In this document: positions 1 through 6,953 of the stretch, one piece after another
Numbering within the stretch: position 1 is the first letter of the stretch
Layout of the letters: the number at the start of each line of letters is the position of its first letter
Assembly: GCA_015056015.1 (NCBI GenBank)
Contig: SVHD01000026.1
Location: 1 to 35,858, forward strand
DNA: 35,858 bases
Direction: 5' to 3'
Source: Clostridiales bacterium
GTDB lineage: Bacteria; Bacillota; Clostridia; Christensenellales; Aristaeellaceae
Translations under genes and position numbers: made by a program
The notes under the pieces: model-generated
Told to the model about the DNA's origin: nothing
Database searches by the model: none
The model's input: the letters and a program-made list of their open reading frames with translations, nothing else

Positions 1-327
1 GGCGAGCGGTATAAGATGGTCACCAAGGAATCCAAGGGCCTGCTGCGCGGCGAATACGGCCGTCTGCCCGCCCCTGTGAATGAAGAAGTGCGCAAAAAGT
101 GCATCGGCAATGATAAAGTGATCACCCATCGGCCCGCCGATGATATCAAGCCCGAGCTGGAAGGCTACCGCAAGGAAATCGCCCAGTACAGCCAGCAGGA
201 TGAAGACGTGCTCTCCTACGCCCTCTTCCCCCAGGTTGCCACCAAGTTCTTCCAGTGGCGCCAGGCCCAGCAGCTCAAGGCCGATCCCACTTCCTTCAAC
301 AAGGAAGACGGCACCATGCCTGTGTAA
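1..327 (+). CDS. oadA: Oxaloacetate decarboxylase/pyruvate carboxylase-type carboxytransferase subunit, C-terminal end (5' truncated by window)
   Basis: The reading frame is open from base 1 and ends at TAA 325-327, so only about the last 108 residues are present. The stretch containing TKESKGLLRGEYGRLPAPVN, followed by a THRPAD motif and the LSYALFPQVA tail, matches my recollection of the conserved C-terminal region of OadA/PycB carboxytransferase subunits. In this family the subunit moves a carboxyl group between oxaloacetate or pyruvate and a biotin carrier. The protein stops soon after the LFPQVA segment, with no biotin-attachment AMKM motif. The biotin carrier is therefore presumably a separate gene, and a sodium-pump beta subunit would be expected upstream, outside the window. 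The start codon and operon context cannot be seen. Confidence 0.85.
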   Translation, partial: GERYKMVTKESKGLLRGEYGRLPAPVNEEVRKKCIGNDKVITHRPADDIKPELEGYRKEIAQYSQQDEDVLSYALFPQVATKFFQWRQAQQLKADPTSFNKEDGTMPV

Positions 328-344
328 TATGAATCAATTATTGG

Positions 345-379
345 CGGGAGGATGCTTTTGAGGCAAAAGCACCCTCTCG
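345..379 (+). repeat. Intergenic hairpin element, copy A (degenerate)
   Basis: This is a stem-loop 17 bases after the oadA stop: TGCTTTTG (353-360), loop AGG, CAAAAGCA (364-371), extended by GAGG/CCTC with one A-C mismatch and a G-U pair. It matches the hairpins at 5243, 22424, 29754, 32800 and 35806 in layout (GCGGGAGG base, TTTG/CAAA apex), but the middle pairs differ on both sides of the stem. The bases just after it (CTGGATG, then TGAGTGCCAG) look like a shortened version of the conserved tail in the other copies. A second hairpin, CGGATGC-ATC-GCATCCG, lies at 461-477 and recurs at 32956. Confidence 0.7.
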
Positions 380-490
380 AAAACCTGCTCTGGATGTTGC
401 TGAGTGCCAGCCAATCGGCTTGTGCGCCGGTGCGGCAGCAGGAAAATAAAAAGCAAGAAACGGATGCATCGCATCCGGGAAAACAAAAAA

Positions 491-530
491 ACGGCACGGT
501 AGAGAATGAATGCTCACCGCTGCCGTTTTT
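491..530 (+). terminator. Intrinsic terminator downstream of oadA
   Basis: ACGGCA (491-496) pairs with TGCCGT (521-526), and CGGT (497-500) with ACCG (516-519), with C520 bulged. An inner GAG/CTC closes the loop, and five T follow (526-530). It lies about 165 bases after the oadA stop and is the best intrinsic terminator for that transcript. The rest of 380-615 shows no credible gene on either strand. Confidence 0.7.
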
Positions 531-615
531 CATTTTCATTTCACCCGTGGAAAATGATTTTTCGTTCCTCCAAGCTACTTACAGAAACAAGATGGTTTTT
601 CTCGATTTCCTCATT

Positions 616-690
616 GCAAATCGGAGTCCAGAGGTCGAAGACCTTTGGCGCGGGGTACAGGGGGCGCGGAGCCCCATGCCTCGTCAGCCT
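616..690. repeat. Double-hairpin intergenic element (module 3), copy A
   Basis: Starts with GCAAATCGGAGT. Hairpin 1 is CCAGAGGTC-GAA-GACCTTTGG (628-648). Hairpin 2 is GGGGC-GCGGA-GCCCC (661-675), followed by ATGCCTCGTC. The same arrangement recurs at 22554-22628 and 33199-33262 with changed stem bases that still pair, and with the same GCGGA loop. Read on the minus strand it begins directly after the stop of the permease gene ending at 691, so it may act as that transcript's 3' end. Confidence 0.75.
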
Positions 691-1338
691 TTACAAATCC
701 AGTTGCTCAAAGGTTTTGATGCTGCGGCGCCAGGAAAGAAAGGTCAGGGAGGCATAGCAGAAAATACCCAGCAGCAGAATCAGAATTTTTTCCGGCAGGA
801 ACTGGGGATCGGGGGTATCCAGGGTGTTGCGCATGAAGGGCAGGGCGTGGGCGCCGATTTCCAGCAGAAGAATGGCGAGAAAGCCGATGATACTGGAAAA
901 AACAAAGGCTTTTCCCACTTTATCCGGCGCGGCATAATAGCGGCGGAAGAAGGATGCATTGAAAATGCCCAGCAGCATAAGCGAAAGGCCGAGGAAAGCG
1001 ATATTGGCGTCCATTCCGGCCAGATTGGGGCCGATCTTCAGAGCATTCCGCAAAAGCATAAATACGATGGCCAGCAGCAGCTGCGCCATTTCCACAATCA
1101 CGGCGAACAGGAATCGGGCGGATACGGCGCTGCGCTTGCGGATGGGCAGGGAAAGGGTGAAATCGATATCATGATTTTCCCGGCCGCCGAGGCAGGAAAA
1201 GAAGATTCCCAGAAGGGTATAGAAAAAGACCACATAGAATGGATAGCTGGGAATCAGCAGCATGGCGGAAAGCAGCAGGAAAAAGGGCAGCACCGGATGC
1301 ATCACCAGGCGAAATTCTTTGCAGAGCAGATATTTCAT
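691..1338 (-). CDS. ABC-2 type transporter permease (PF13346-like)
   Basis: A 215-residue integral membrane protein with about six hydrophobic segments, including residues 14-50 and clusters near 85-100, 112-130, 145-165 and 185-205. The short hydrophilic block after the second helix and the overall layout resemble the ABC2_membrane_5 permeases that pair with YtrB/EcsA-like ATPases. It would form the channel of a small ABC exporter in the cytoplasmic membrane. Its ATG (1336-1338) overlaps the TGA of the upstream ATPase gene in an ATGA, so the two are translationally coupled. The substrate cannot be inferred. Such pairs often carry a GntR (YtrA-type) repressor gene, but none is adjacent here. 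Confidence 0.8.
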   Translation of the reverse strand: MKYLLCKEFRLVMHPVLPFFLLLSAMLLIPSYPFYVVFFYTLLGIFFSCLGGRENHDIDFTLSLPIRKRSAVSARFLFAVIVEMAQLLLAIVFMLLRNALKIGPNLAGMDANIAFLGLSLMLLGIFNASFFRRYYAAPDKVGKAFVFSSIIGFLAILLLEIGAHALPFMRNTLDTPDPQFLPEKILILLLGIFCYASLTFLSWRRSIKTFEQLDL

Positions 1339-2186
1339 GCTTCTTCACGCTCCTTTTCCAGATGAATCATGATTTCCTCCAGGCTGGCAGGGCGGCAGGG
1401 AAGAGGACACAGGGGAGCATATTCCTTTTCCAGCAGGGCGGTAAAGCCGGCCTTGGCGATTTTTTTGCCCAGCAGCTTTTCGGAAAATTCCGGGGAGAGG
1501 GGGACGGCGTCATCGCCTTCCACCAGCAGATAATTTCCGGCAAAGGCGGAAAGGGGCTGGCTGCAGAAAATTTTTCCCGTCTGGATGTAGGTGATATCAT
1601 CGGCGCATTTTTCCAGATCGGAAATGATATGGGTGGAAAACAGGATGCTTACGCCCTCCCGGGCCAGCTCCATCAGCAGAGTTAATAATTCATCCCGGGA
1701 AACGGGGTCCAGGCCGCTGGTGGGTTCATCCAGGATCAATAATTCTGCCCGATGGGAAAGAGCCAGCGCCAGGGCATATTTTACCCGCATCCCGGCGGAA
1801 AGCTGATCGGGGGTTTTCTTTTCGTCCAGGGCAAAGCGACGCAAAAGATCCTGATAGCGATTTTCATCCCAGCCGGGATAGAATTTCCGGGTGACGGCAG
1901 TGATGGTTTTCAGCTTTTTTTTGCTGTAAAAATCCACGCCCCCGGCGGCAAAGCCGATGCGCTGGCGGATTTCCAATTCATGCCGGGAAAAGGGCAGGGA
2001 AAAATAACGGATTTCCCCTGCATCCGGATGCACCAGATTCTGGATGGAGCGAAGAACGGTGGTCTTTCCGGCGCCGTTCCGGCCAATCAGGCCCATGATC
2101 CGCCCTTTTTCCAGCGTGAAGGATACATGATCCAGCGCAAAGCCCGGATAGCGCTTGCACAAGCCCTGAACAGATAGAATTTCCAT
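1335..2186 (-). CDS. ABC transporter ATP-binding protein (YtrB/EcsA-like)
   Basis: A 283-residue ATPase with Walker A GRNGAGKT (residues 35-42), a degenerate signature LSAGMRVKYALA, Walker B LLILDEPTSGLD and the switch histidine in FSTHIISDLEKCAD. The C-terminal 70 residues beyond the ATPase core are typical of exporters of this type. The start was chosen at ATG 2184-2186, seven bases after AAGGAGA; the frame stays open 11 codons further upstream, but without a ribosome binding site. It is the first gene of a two-gene operon with the permease at 691-1338. It energises export of an unidentified substrate, perhaps a peptide or envelope-active compound as in related ytr/bcr-type systems. That role is inference. 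Confidence 0.9.
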   Translation of the reverse strand: MEILSVQGLCKRYPGFALDHVSFTLEKGRIMGLIGRNGAGKTTVLRSIQNLVHPDAGEIRYFSLPFSRHELEIRQRIGFAAGGVDFYSKKKLKTITAVTRKFYPGWDENRYQDLLRRFALDEKKTPDQLSAGMRVKYALALALSHRAELLILDEPTSGLDPVSRDELLTLLMELAREGVSILFSTHIISDLEKCADDITYIQTGKIFCSQPLSAFAGNYLLVEGDDAVPLSPEFSEKLLGKKIAKAGFTALLEKEYAPLCPLPCRPASLEEIMIHLEKEREEA

Positions 2187-2212
2187 AGACGTCTCCTTCC
2201 TGAAAACAATAA

Positions 2213-2255
2213 ATAACATCAGTTATATTATAATTCCCGTTTTTCTTTCTGTCAA
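2213..2255 (-). promoter_or_regulatory. Consensus sigma-A promoter and dyad operator of the ABC exporter operon
   Basis: On the minus strand TTGACA (2250-2255) and TATAAT (2227-2232) are separated by exactly 17 bases, a perfect consensus pair. Immediately downstream, at the expected transcription start, lies ATAAC-N4-GTTAT (2213-2226), a 14-base inverted repeat. A repressor bound there would block initiation. An otherwise maximal promoter fits a tightly repressed, inducible exporter. The regulator is not next to the operon. Confidence 0.8.
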
Positions 2256-2292
2256 GGGAAAAGAAAAAATTACCATCCTTTTGAGAAAAAGG

Positions 2293-2321
2293 GTGGAAAA
2301 AAAGATGGGCTGTGTTATAAT
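2293..2321 (+). promoter_or_regulatory. Extended -10 promoter of the DUF368 gene
   Basis: TGTTATAAT (2313-2321) is a full extended -10 element. The -35 position (2293-2298, GTGGAA) is poor, so TGn probably compensates. The ribosome binding site TGGAGGA follows about 25 bases later, ahead of ATG 2357. Confidence 0.6.
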
Positions 2322-2356
2322 AAAAAAGCAACCCATTAAATCATTGGAGGATTATC

Positions 2357-3295
2357 ATGGAAAATCAACAGAAACCGGAAGGAAAAATGACTTTGGGGCA
2401 GTGGCTGTTGCGGGTGCTCCACGGCGCACTGGTTGGCGTAGGCGCGATTTTGCCCGGCGTCAGCGGCGGCGTGCTGTGCGTGCTCTTTGGCATCTATCAG
2501 CCCATGATGGCGCTGTTTTCCCATCCCTTCAAGGCGCTCAAGAAATATTATAAGCTCTTCATCCCCATTCTGATCGGCTGGGCCATCGGCTTTGTGGCGC
2601 TGGCCAAGTTGGTGGAATGGGCCTTCGGCGAGGATTCCGCCGTGGCCACCTGCCTCTTTTTCGGCCTGATCGTGGGCACCATTCCCTCCCTCTGGCGGGA
2701 GGCGGGCCAGCAGGGCCGCAGCAAGCATCATATCGCCATTTTCGGCGTCAGCTTCGTGGTGCTCTTTGCCCTGCTTTCCACCTTCAAATTTGCCGGCCAT
2801 ATGAGCATTACCCCCAACAGCTGGTGGTATCTTTTCTGCGGCGCGGTATGGGGCTTGAGCCTGGTGCTGCCCGGCCTTTCCTCCTCCTCCGTGCTGCTCT
2901 TTATGGGCCTGTATGAACCCATGACCGCAGGCATCGGCTCCATCGGCACGTATGTGAAGGATGTTATCGCCTTTATTATCGGCAAGGGCGGGGATGTTTT
3001 CCCGGCGCTTTCCCAGGTGAACTGGGGCTGCATTCTGCCCCTGCTGGCGGGCATTCTCTGCACCGCCCTGCTGACCGCCCGGTTTGTCAATCATCTGCTG
3101 GAAACCCGCTATGCCGCCCTTTATCATGTGATCCTGGGCGTGGTCTGCGCTTCCACGCTGCTGATTATCCCCACCTCTTATGCGGGCATTGGCCAGATTC
3201 TGCTGTGCATCCTTTGCGCGGCCATCGGCTTTGCCGCTGCCATGGCGCTGGATAAATTCGGAACGAAAATCAAGGCAGAAAACAATATCGAATAA
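2357..3295 (+). CDS. DUF368 membrane protein, PopT-like polyprenyl-phosphate transporter
   Basis: A 312-residue polytopic membrane protein with eight or more hydrophobic segments. The N-terminal motif GAILPGVSGG (about residues 32-41) and its internal echo VLPGLSSSSVLLFMGLYEP (about residues 173-191) are the duplicated signature of DUF368. Members of this family were recently linked to recycling of undecaprenyl phosphate across the membrane (PopT), a step needed for peptidoglycan and teichoic acid synthesis. That role here is inferred from the family. The gene has its own promoter and a ribosome binding site, TGGAGGA, about 5 bases before the ATG. It lies divergent from the ABC exporter operon with a 170-base shared control region. 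Confidence 0.85.
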   Translation: MENQQKPEGKMTLGQWLLRVLHGALVGVGAILPGVSGGVLCVLFGIYQPMMALFSHPFKALKKYYKLFIPILIGWAIGFVALAKLVEWAFGEDSAVATCLFFGLIVGTIPSLWREAGQQGRSKHHIAIFGVSFVVLFALLSTFKFAGHMSITPNSWWYLFCGAVWGLSLVLPGLSSSSVLLFMGLYEPMTAGIGSIGTYVKDVIAFIIGKGGDVFPALSQVNWGCILPLLAGILCTALLTARFVNHLLETRYAALYHVILGVVCASTLLIIPTSYAGIGQILLCILCAAIGFAAAMALDKFGTKIKAENNIE

Positions 3296-3347
3296 ATTCT
3301 CCCTTCCCCGGAAAGCACACTGGAAAAAATGGGCGCTGAAAATGGCA

Positions 3348-3376
3348 TTGCCACCAATTGTGCTTTATGGTATAAT
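3348..3376 (+). promoter_or_regulatory. Sigma-A promoter of the pseudo-receiver/SPFH gene pair
   Basis: TTGCCA (3348-3353), a 17-base spacer and TATAAT (3371-3376). The transcript would start near 3384, giving a short leader with GGAGGAG ahead of ATG 3412. Confidence 0.8.
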
Positions 3377-3411
3377 TACATCGGATAACAGTCTATGAGT
3401 GGAGGAGACGA

Positions 3412-4224
3412 ATGTACAAGCTGCTGCTCGTTACCGAACAGAAGGAAATTCAAGACCTTTTCCAGCATCAGATTGACTGGGCCGCTATCAATTGCCGTGC
3501 CCCGCTGCTGGCCGCATCTGCCCAGGAGGCCATTGAAATGCTCAATTCCAAGGCCATTGATGCGGTGGGCTATCATCTGCCCAAGGATACCGCCGCCCCC
3601 CTGGTGCAATTCTTGCGCTATGGCCGGCCCAGCCTTCCTATTTTTGAGGTTTCTGCCGATCAGGAAAAGCAGATGACCATTCTGGGCGAACTGGTTCGCG
3701 TTCTCAATCGCCTGCACGCCGATTTTTCGGATGATTATTATGATGAAGACGCCATGCTCACCCTGCAGCGGGATGAATTGGTGCGCAATCTGCTGGCAGG
3801 CCAGGTGCACGATTATGCCGTGCTGGAGCGGGAACTGAAATTGATCCGCTCCCGGATTGATCCTGCGCGTACCGGGCTGCTCTATGAAATTGATTTGCCC
3901 CAGGGCGACGTCTATTTATCCGAGCATCACGGCCATGCCCAGCAGCGCCTGGAAAGCGCCCTGCGCAATAATTTCTTTGGCCGGTATGTGGATGGCATCG
4001 GCTACGCCGTTGCAGTGTTGACGCCCCGGCATATCCGCCTGGTCTGCATGCCCATGCAGAGCGATATCCCCGAAGAGGCGGAGGCCTTTGCCCGCCGGGC
4101 GGATGATCATGTGCATGAAAGCATCCAGAATATCAAGGAATATCTGGATCTGGATATGACCGTTATACAGACTTTGTGGCTGGATGGGCTGAAGGAATTG
4201 CTGACCCCTGCCCAGCCGGAATAA
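3412..4224 (+). CDS. Response-regulator-like protein with degenerate receiver domain and no DNA-binding domain
   Basis: A 270-residue cytoplasmic protein. The first 110 residues have the alternating strand/helix pattern of a receiver domain (start KLLLVTEQKEIQDLF, then AIDAVGYHLPKD). However, the usual acidic pair is replaced by TEQ, and the phospho-acceptor position before HLP is Gly or Tyr. It is therefore likely a pseudo-receiver. Residues 125-265 resemble the linker region that separates receiver and AraC-type HTH in YesN-like regulators, but the protein ends without any helix-turn-helix. It sits 16 bases upstream of the SPFH/zinc-ribbon gene, so the two are probably co-transcribed. Function unknown; partner binding rather than DNA binding is an inference. 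Confidence 0.7.
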   Translation: MYKLLLVTEQKEIQDLFQHQIDWAAINCRAPLLAASAQEAIEMLNSKAIDAVGYHLPKDTAAPLVQFLRYGRPSLPIFEVSADQEKQMTILGELVRVLNRLHADFSDDYYDEDAMLTLQRDELVRNLLAGQVHDYAVLERELKLIRSRIDPARTGLLYEIDLPQGDVYLSEHHGHAQQRLESALRNNFFGRYVDGIGYAVAVLTPRHIRLVCMPMQSDIPEEAEAFARRADDHVHESIQNIKEYLDLDMTVIQTLWLDGLKELLTPAQPE

Positions 4225-4240
4225 AGAAAGGATGAAAAAA

Positions 4241-5221
4241 ATGGGCCTGTTTTCCTTTTTGACCAATCAGTTGGTAGACGTCATCGAATGGACCGATAAC
4301 AGCCAGGATACCATGGTCTATCGCTATGACCGCAATGGCAAGGATATCATGATGGGCGCCCAGCTCACCGTGCGGGAAAGCCAGGTGGCGGTGATGGTGA
4401 ACGAAGGCAGAATCGCCGATGTTTTCCAGCCCGGCCGGTATGAGCTTTCTACCCAGAACATGCCTATTATGACCGCCCTGCAGTCCTGGAAATTCGGCTT
4501 CAATTCTCCCTTCAAGGCGGAAGTATATTTCATCAATACCCGCCAGTTCCTGGATCAGAAGTGGGGCACCAGCAATCCCGTCATGATGCGGGACGCCGAA
4601 TTCGGCATGATCCGCCTGCGGGCCTTTGGTAATTATTCCTTCCGTGTGGCCGATCCCGTGGTCTTCCTCAGGGAAGTATTCGGCACCTCTGCCTATATGA
4701 CCGTGGACGGCGTCAATGGCCAGATCAAGCGTACCCTGGTTTCCGGCCTGTCCGACGCCATTGCCCAGAGCAAGATTCCCGCCCTGGATCTGGCCGCCAA
4801 TTATGACGAGCTTTCCCAGTATGCCCTGCAGGTAATCTCTCCCCGCATTGCCAATCTGGGCCTGAAGCTGGAATCCGTGCTGATTGAAAATATCTCCCTG
4901 CCCGAAGAAGTGGAAAAGGCCATGGATAAGCGCACTTCCATGGGCGTGGTGGGCGATCTGAATAAATACACCCAGTTCCAGGCCGCCGAGGCCATGCGCG
5001 AAGCCGCCAATAATCCGGGCGGCGGCGCCGGGATGGGCGCTGGCATGGGCGCCGGCATGATGATGGCCCAGGCCATGCAGGCCGCTCAGCAGCTGAATGG
5101 CGTTCAGCAGGCTGCCCCTGCTGCCGCTCCTGCCGGGGAAACCAAATTCTGCTGCGAATGCGGCCAGAAAATCCCCCGCACCGCCAAATTCTGCCCCGAA
5201 TGCGGCGCCAAGCAGGGCTGA
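4241..5221 (+). CDS. SPFH/band-7 domain protein with C-terminal zinc ribbon (YdjI-like)
   Basis: A 326-residue protein. It begins with the MGLFSFLTNQLVDVIEW segment typical of YdjI-type 'virion core' SPFH proteins, followed by a band-7 domain to about residue 250. Next come a Gly/Ala/Met-rich linker (GGGAGMGAGMGAGMMMAQAM) and a C-terminal zinc ribbon with two CxxC pairs (CCECGQK and CPECGAK). In Bacillus the homologue lies beside a PspA paralogue and is linked to membrane stress; here its partner is the pseudo-receiver gene. I chose ATG 4241, nine bases after GAAAGG. An in-frame ATG at 4232 has its ribosome binding site too close. Probably membrane-associated scaffold; exact role unknown. Confidence 0.85.
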   Translation: MGLFSFLTNQLVDVIEWTDNSQDTMVYRYDRNGKDIMMGAQLTVRESQVAVMVNEGRIADVFQPGRYELSTQNMPIMTALQSWKFGFNSPFKAEVYFINTRQFLDQKWGTSNPVMMRDAEFGMIRLRAFGNYSFRVADPVVFLREVFGTSAYMTVDGVNGQIKRTLVSGLSDAIAQSKIPALDLAANYDELSQYALQVISPRIANLGLKLESVLIENISLPEEVEKAMDKRTSMGVVGDLNKYTQFQAAEAMREAANNPGGGAGMGAGMGAGMMMAQAMQAAQQLNGVQQAAPAAAPAGETKFCCECGQKIPRTAKFCPECGAKQG

Positions 5222-5242
5222 GGAAAAATTCATAGATGAATA

Positions 5243-5282
5243 CAAGCGCGGGAGGCTTTTGATTCAAAAGCCCCCGCGCTTG
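5243..5282 (+). repeat. Intergenic hairpin element, copy B1
   Basis: An 18-bp stem with one bulged A: left arm 5243-5261, loop ATT, right arm 5265-5282. It starts 21 bases after the SPFH gene stop. It has the GCGGGAGG base and TTTG/CAAA apex of the dispersed family but GGC/GCC in the middle. No T-run follows, so it looks more like a 3'-end stabiliser or processing signal than a classical terminator. Confidence 0.75.
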
Positions 5283-5300
5283 TTTGATTGAAGAAATTTT

Positions 5301-5500
5301 GCGGGAGGGGTATTCTTTGCAGTAACATCGCATACCCTACGCCTAACGGCTTGCGCATGCTCTTTCCTCTTAACACGTTGATACTTACCGCGTCACAAAC
5401 CCTCTGGGTTTGTTCCTGAGAAGCCCTCCCGCGCCCATCCCAAGAAAGCCATTCTGGATATTTTTTGTATGTACTAATCCGCTTGAATGCCAGTGAAAAT
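5301..5500 (+). repeat. Composite intergenic element, copy B2, with about 105 bp in place of the hairpin apex
   Basis: The left arm GCGGGAGGGGTATTCTTTG (5301-5319) is intact, but the matching right arm survives only as CCCTCCCGC (5424-5432). About 105 bases separate them instead of the usual 3 or 4. That insert contains a perfect ACAAACCC-TCT-GGGTTTGT hairpin (5395-5413). After the right arm comes the conserved tail: CCCAAGAAAGCC (5439-5450), TTCTGGATA, then CTAATCCGCTTGAATGCCAG and TGAAA. No gene is seen in 5222-5542. Confidence 0.75.
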
Positions 5501-5542
5501 GAAAGCGCGCAATAAATCTATGATACACTAGCAACCACCCAA

Positions 5543-6229
5543 TTACTCCTCCATCCCCTCCCGCAGCAATTCGATGCCATGCTTTTCAATGCGGGATACG
5601 TAAGACCTGGAGATGCCCAGGGCGGCGGCCACCTCATGCTGGGGATGGGTTTGGCCATCCAGCAGGCCATAGCGCATTTCGATGACCATCCGCTCCTTCC
5701 GGGGCAGTTTTTCCACCAGCTTCCGTACCCGGCTCATGGAAAGGCGGTGCACCACTTCATTTTCCACCTGATCCGGGGGCGTGCCCAGGATATCCAGAAA
5801 AGAAATATCATTGCCCTCCCCGTCGGTGCCGATGGGATCGGAGAGGGATACATCGCCCCTGCGCTTCCTGGAGGCCCGCAGCAGCATCAGCACCTCATTT
5901 TCGATACAGCGGGCGGCGTAGGTGGAAAGGGGAGAGCCGGTTTCCGGCTTATAGGTGTTAACCGCCTTGATCAGTCCCAGGGTGCCCACGGATACCAGAT
6001 CCTCTTGGGTATGGCCGGGCACGGTATATTTGCGCACAATATGGGATACCAGCCGCAGATTATGCTCAATCAGCTTTTGCCGGGCGCTTTCATCCCCGTT
6101 TTGCATGGCGGTGATGGCCTTTCTTTCTTCTTCCCGGCTCAACGGCTTTGGAAAATTGCCCCGGCCAGATACCATGCCCAGAAAAAACAGCGCATCTTTG
6201 ATCAGCCAATAGAAAAATGACAGCATCAT
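5543..6229 (-). CDS. sigK: RNA polymerase sporulation sigma factor sigma-K
   Basis: A 228-residue sigma-70 family protein. The hydrophobic N-terminal stretch (MMLSFFYWLIKDALFFLGMV) resembles the SigK pro-sequence that SpoIVFB removes in Bacillus. Region 2 contains the HNLRLVSHIVRKY and EDLVSVGTLGLIKAVNTY motifs and YAARCIENEVLMLLRA. The SLSDPIGTDGEGN block fits SigK better than SigE. Region 4 ends with the ALGISRSYVSRIEK helix-turn-helix. The gene is continuous, not split by a skin-type element. ATG 6229 lies seven bases after AGGAG. It directs late mother-cell gene expression during sporulation. No sigma-A-like promoter was obvious upstream, in line with sporulation-specific control. Confidence 0.92.
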   Translation of the reverse strand: MMLSFFYWLIKDALFFLGMVSGRGNFPKPLSREEERKAITAMQNGDESARQKLIEHNLRLVSHIVRKYTVPGHTQEDLVSVGTLGLIKAVNTYKPETGSPLSTYAARCIENEVLMLLRASRKRRGDVSLSDPIGTDGEGNDISFLDILGTPPDQVENEVVHRLSMSRVRKLVEKLPRKERMVIEMRYGLLDGQTHPQHEVAAALGISRSYVSRIEKHGIELLREGMEE

Positions 6230-6321
6230 TTCACCTCTCCTTTCGGCCCAGTTTATGCACAGGACAGGGAAAAAAGCAGAAAAGGGGAGCAGAAAAAATA
6301 CGGAATCTTTTGAAAAGGAAA

Positions 6322-6350
6322 TTGCAAATTCTGGAAGGATATGTTAGAAT
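6322..6350 (+). promoter_or_regulatory. Promoter of the YbjN-like secreted protein gene
   Basis: TTGCAA (6322-6327), a 17-base spacer and TAGAAT (6345-6350), with a TG at 6342-6343 forming an extended -10. The ribosome binding site is in AGAGAGG before ATG 6392. Confidence 0.7.
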
Positions 6351-6391
6351 GATATGACATCCTAAAAAAAGGAAAAGAGAGGCAGATTCAA

Positions 6392-6889
6392 ATGAAGCGT
6401 ATTTTGGTTCTTCTGCTTGCCGCGATGCTGAGCATTTCCGTATGTGCCGTTTCCCAGGCTGAAACTGCGCAGTACTACACCACCCAGGAATTCCTGGATT
6501 ATCTGGATCAGAAGGATGTTTATTACACCCTGGAAGGCATTGATAATGCCGGCTACGAAGTGGTAAAGGTAAGCAACAAGGGCGACGCCTTCACCTATGA
6601 TATCAAATACTTCTTTGATAACGGCTTTGAAAATACCGGCCTGCGCATCTGGAATGTGATCGAATATTCCGACGCCGATTTTGCCAAGGTGCTTCGCGTT
6701 TGCAATTCTCTGAATTCTCAGTATCGCTATGCCAAATTCGTTGCGGATGAAAGCGATAACACTGTCACCTGCTCCATGGACCTGATGTATCGGGCCAATA
6801 ACATCGCCGAAATCCATTGGGAAGCCACCCTGCGCATCGTGGATATTATCGATTCCGGCTATGAAGCCCTTTCCATTTACAATAAGTAA
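6392..6889 (+). CDS. Small secreted YbjN-like protein
   Basis: 165 residues. Residues 1-24 form a signal peptide: a positive MKR start, the hydrophobic LLLAAMLSISVCAV and a likely cleavage after SQA. The mature part has alternating strands and helices (TTQEFLDYLDQKDVYYTLEG, then a central FTYDIKYFF strand, then EATLRIVDIIDSGYEALSIY). This resembles the YbjN / sensory-regulator fold, but at low identity, so the family call is tentative. It is monocistronic, with its own promoter and a strong terminator shared with the convergent operon. No catalytic residues are evident. It is probably exported and then folded outside the membrane. Confidence 0.65.
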   Translation: MKRILVLLLAAMLSISVCAVSQAETAQYYTTQEFLDYLDQKDVYYTLEGIDNAGYEVVKVSNKGDAFTYDIKYFFDNGFENTGLRIWNVIEYSDADFAKVLRVCNSLNSQYRYAKFVADESDNTVTCSMDLMYRANNIAEIHWEATLRIVDIIDSGYEALSIYNK

Positions 6890-6910
6890 GCCTGGAAAAA
6901 CAAAAAAGAA

Positions 6911-6945
6911 CTGCCGCAGAATTTCTTCTGCGGCAGCATTTTTTT
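6911..6945. terminator. Bidirectional intrinsic terminator
   Basis: Stem CTGCCGCAGAA (6911-6921), loop TTTC, TTCTGCGGCAG (6926-6936), then CA and seven T. An A-rich stretch on the left flank gives the minus strand a T-run as well. It therefore serves both the YbjN-like gene and the amino-sugar operon ending at 6954. Confidence 0.9.
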
Positions 6946-6953
6946 GATGCGGT

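Noticed and set aside
352-1365. Long plus-strand open frame of 337 codons
   Set aside because: It runs antisense to the permease gene, starts in repeat sequence and has a Gln/Gly/His-rich composition typical of antisense frames in this genome.
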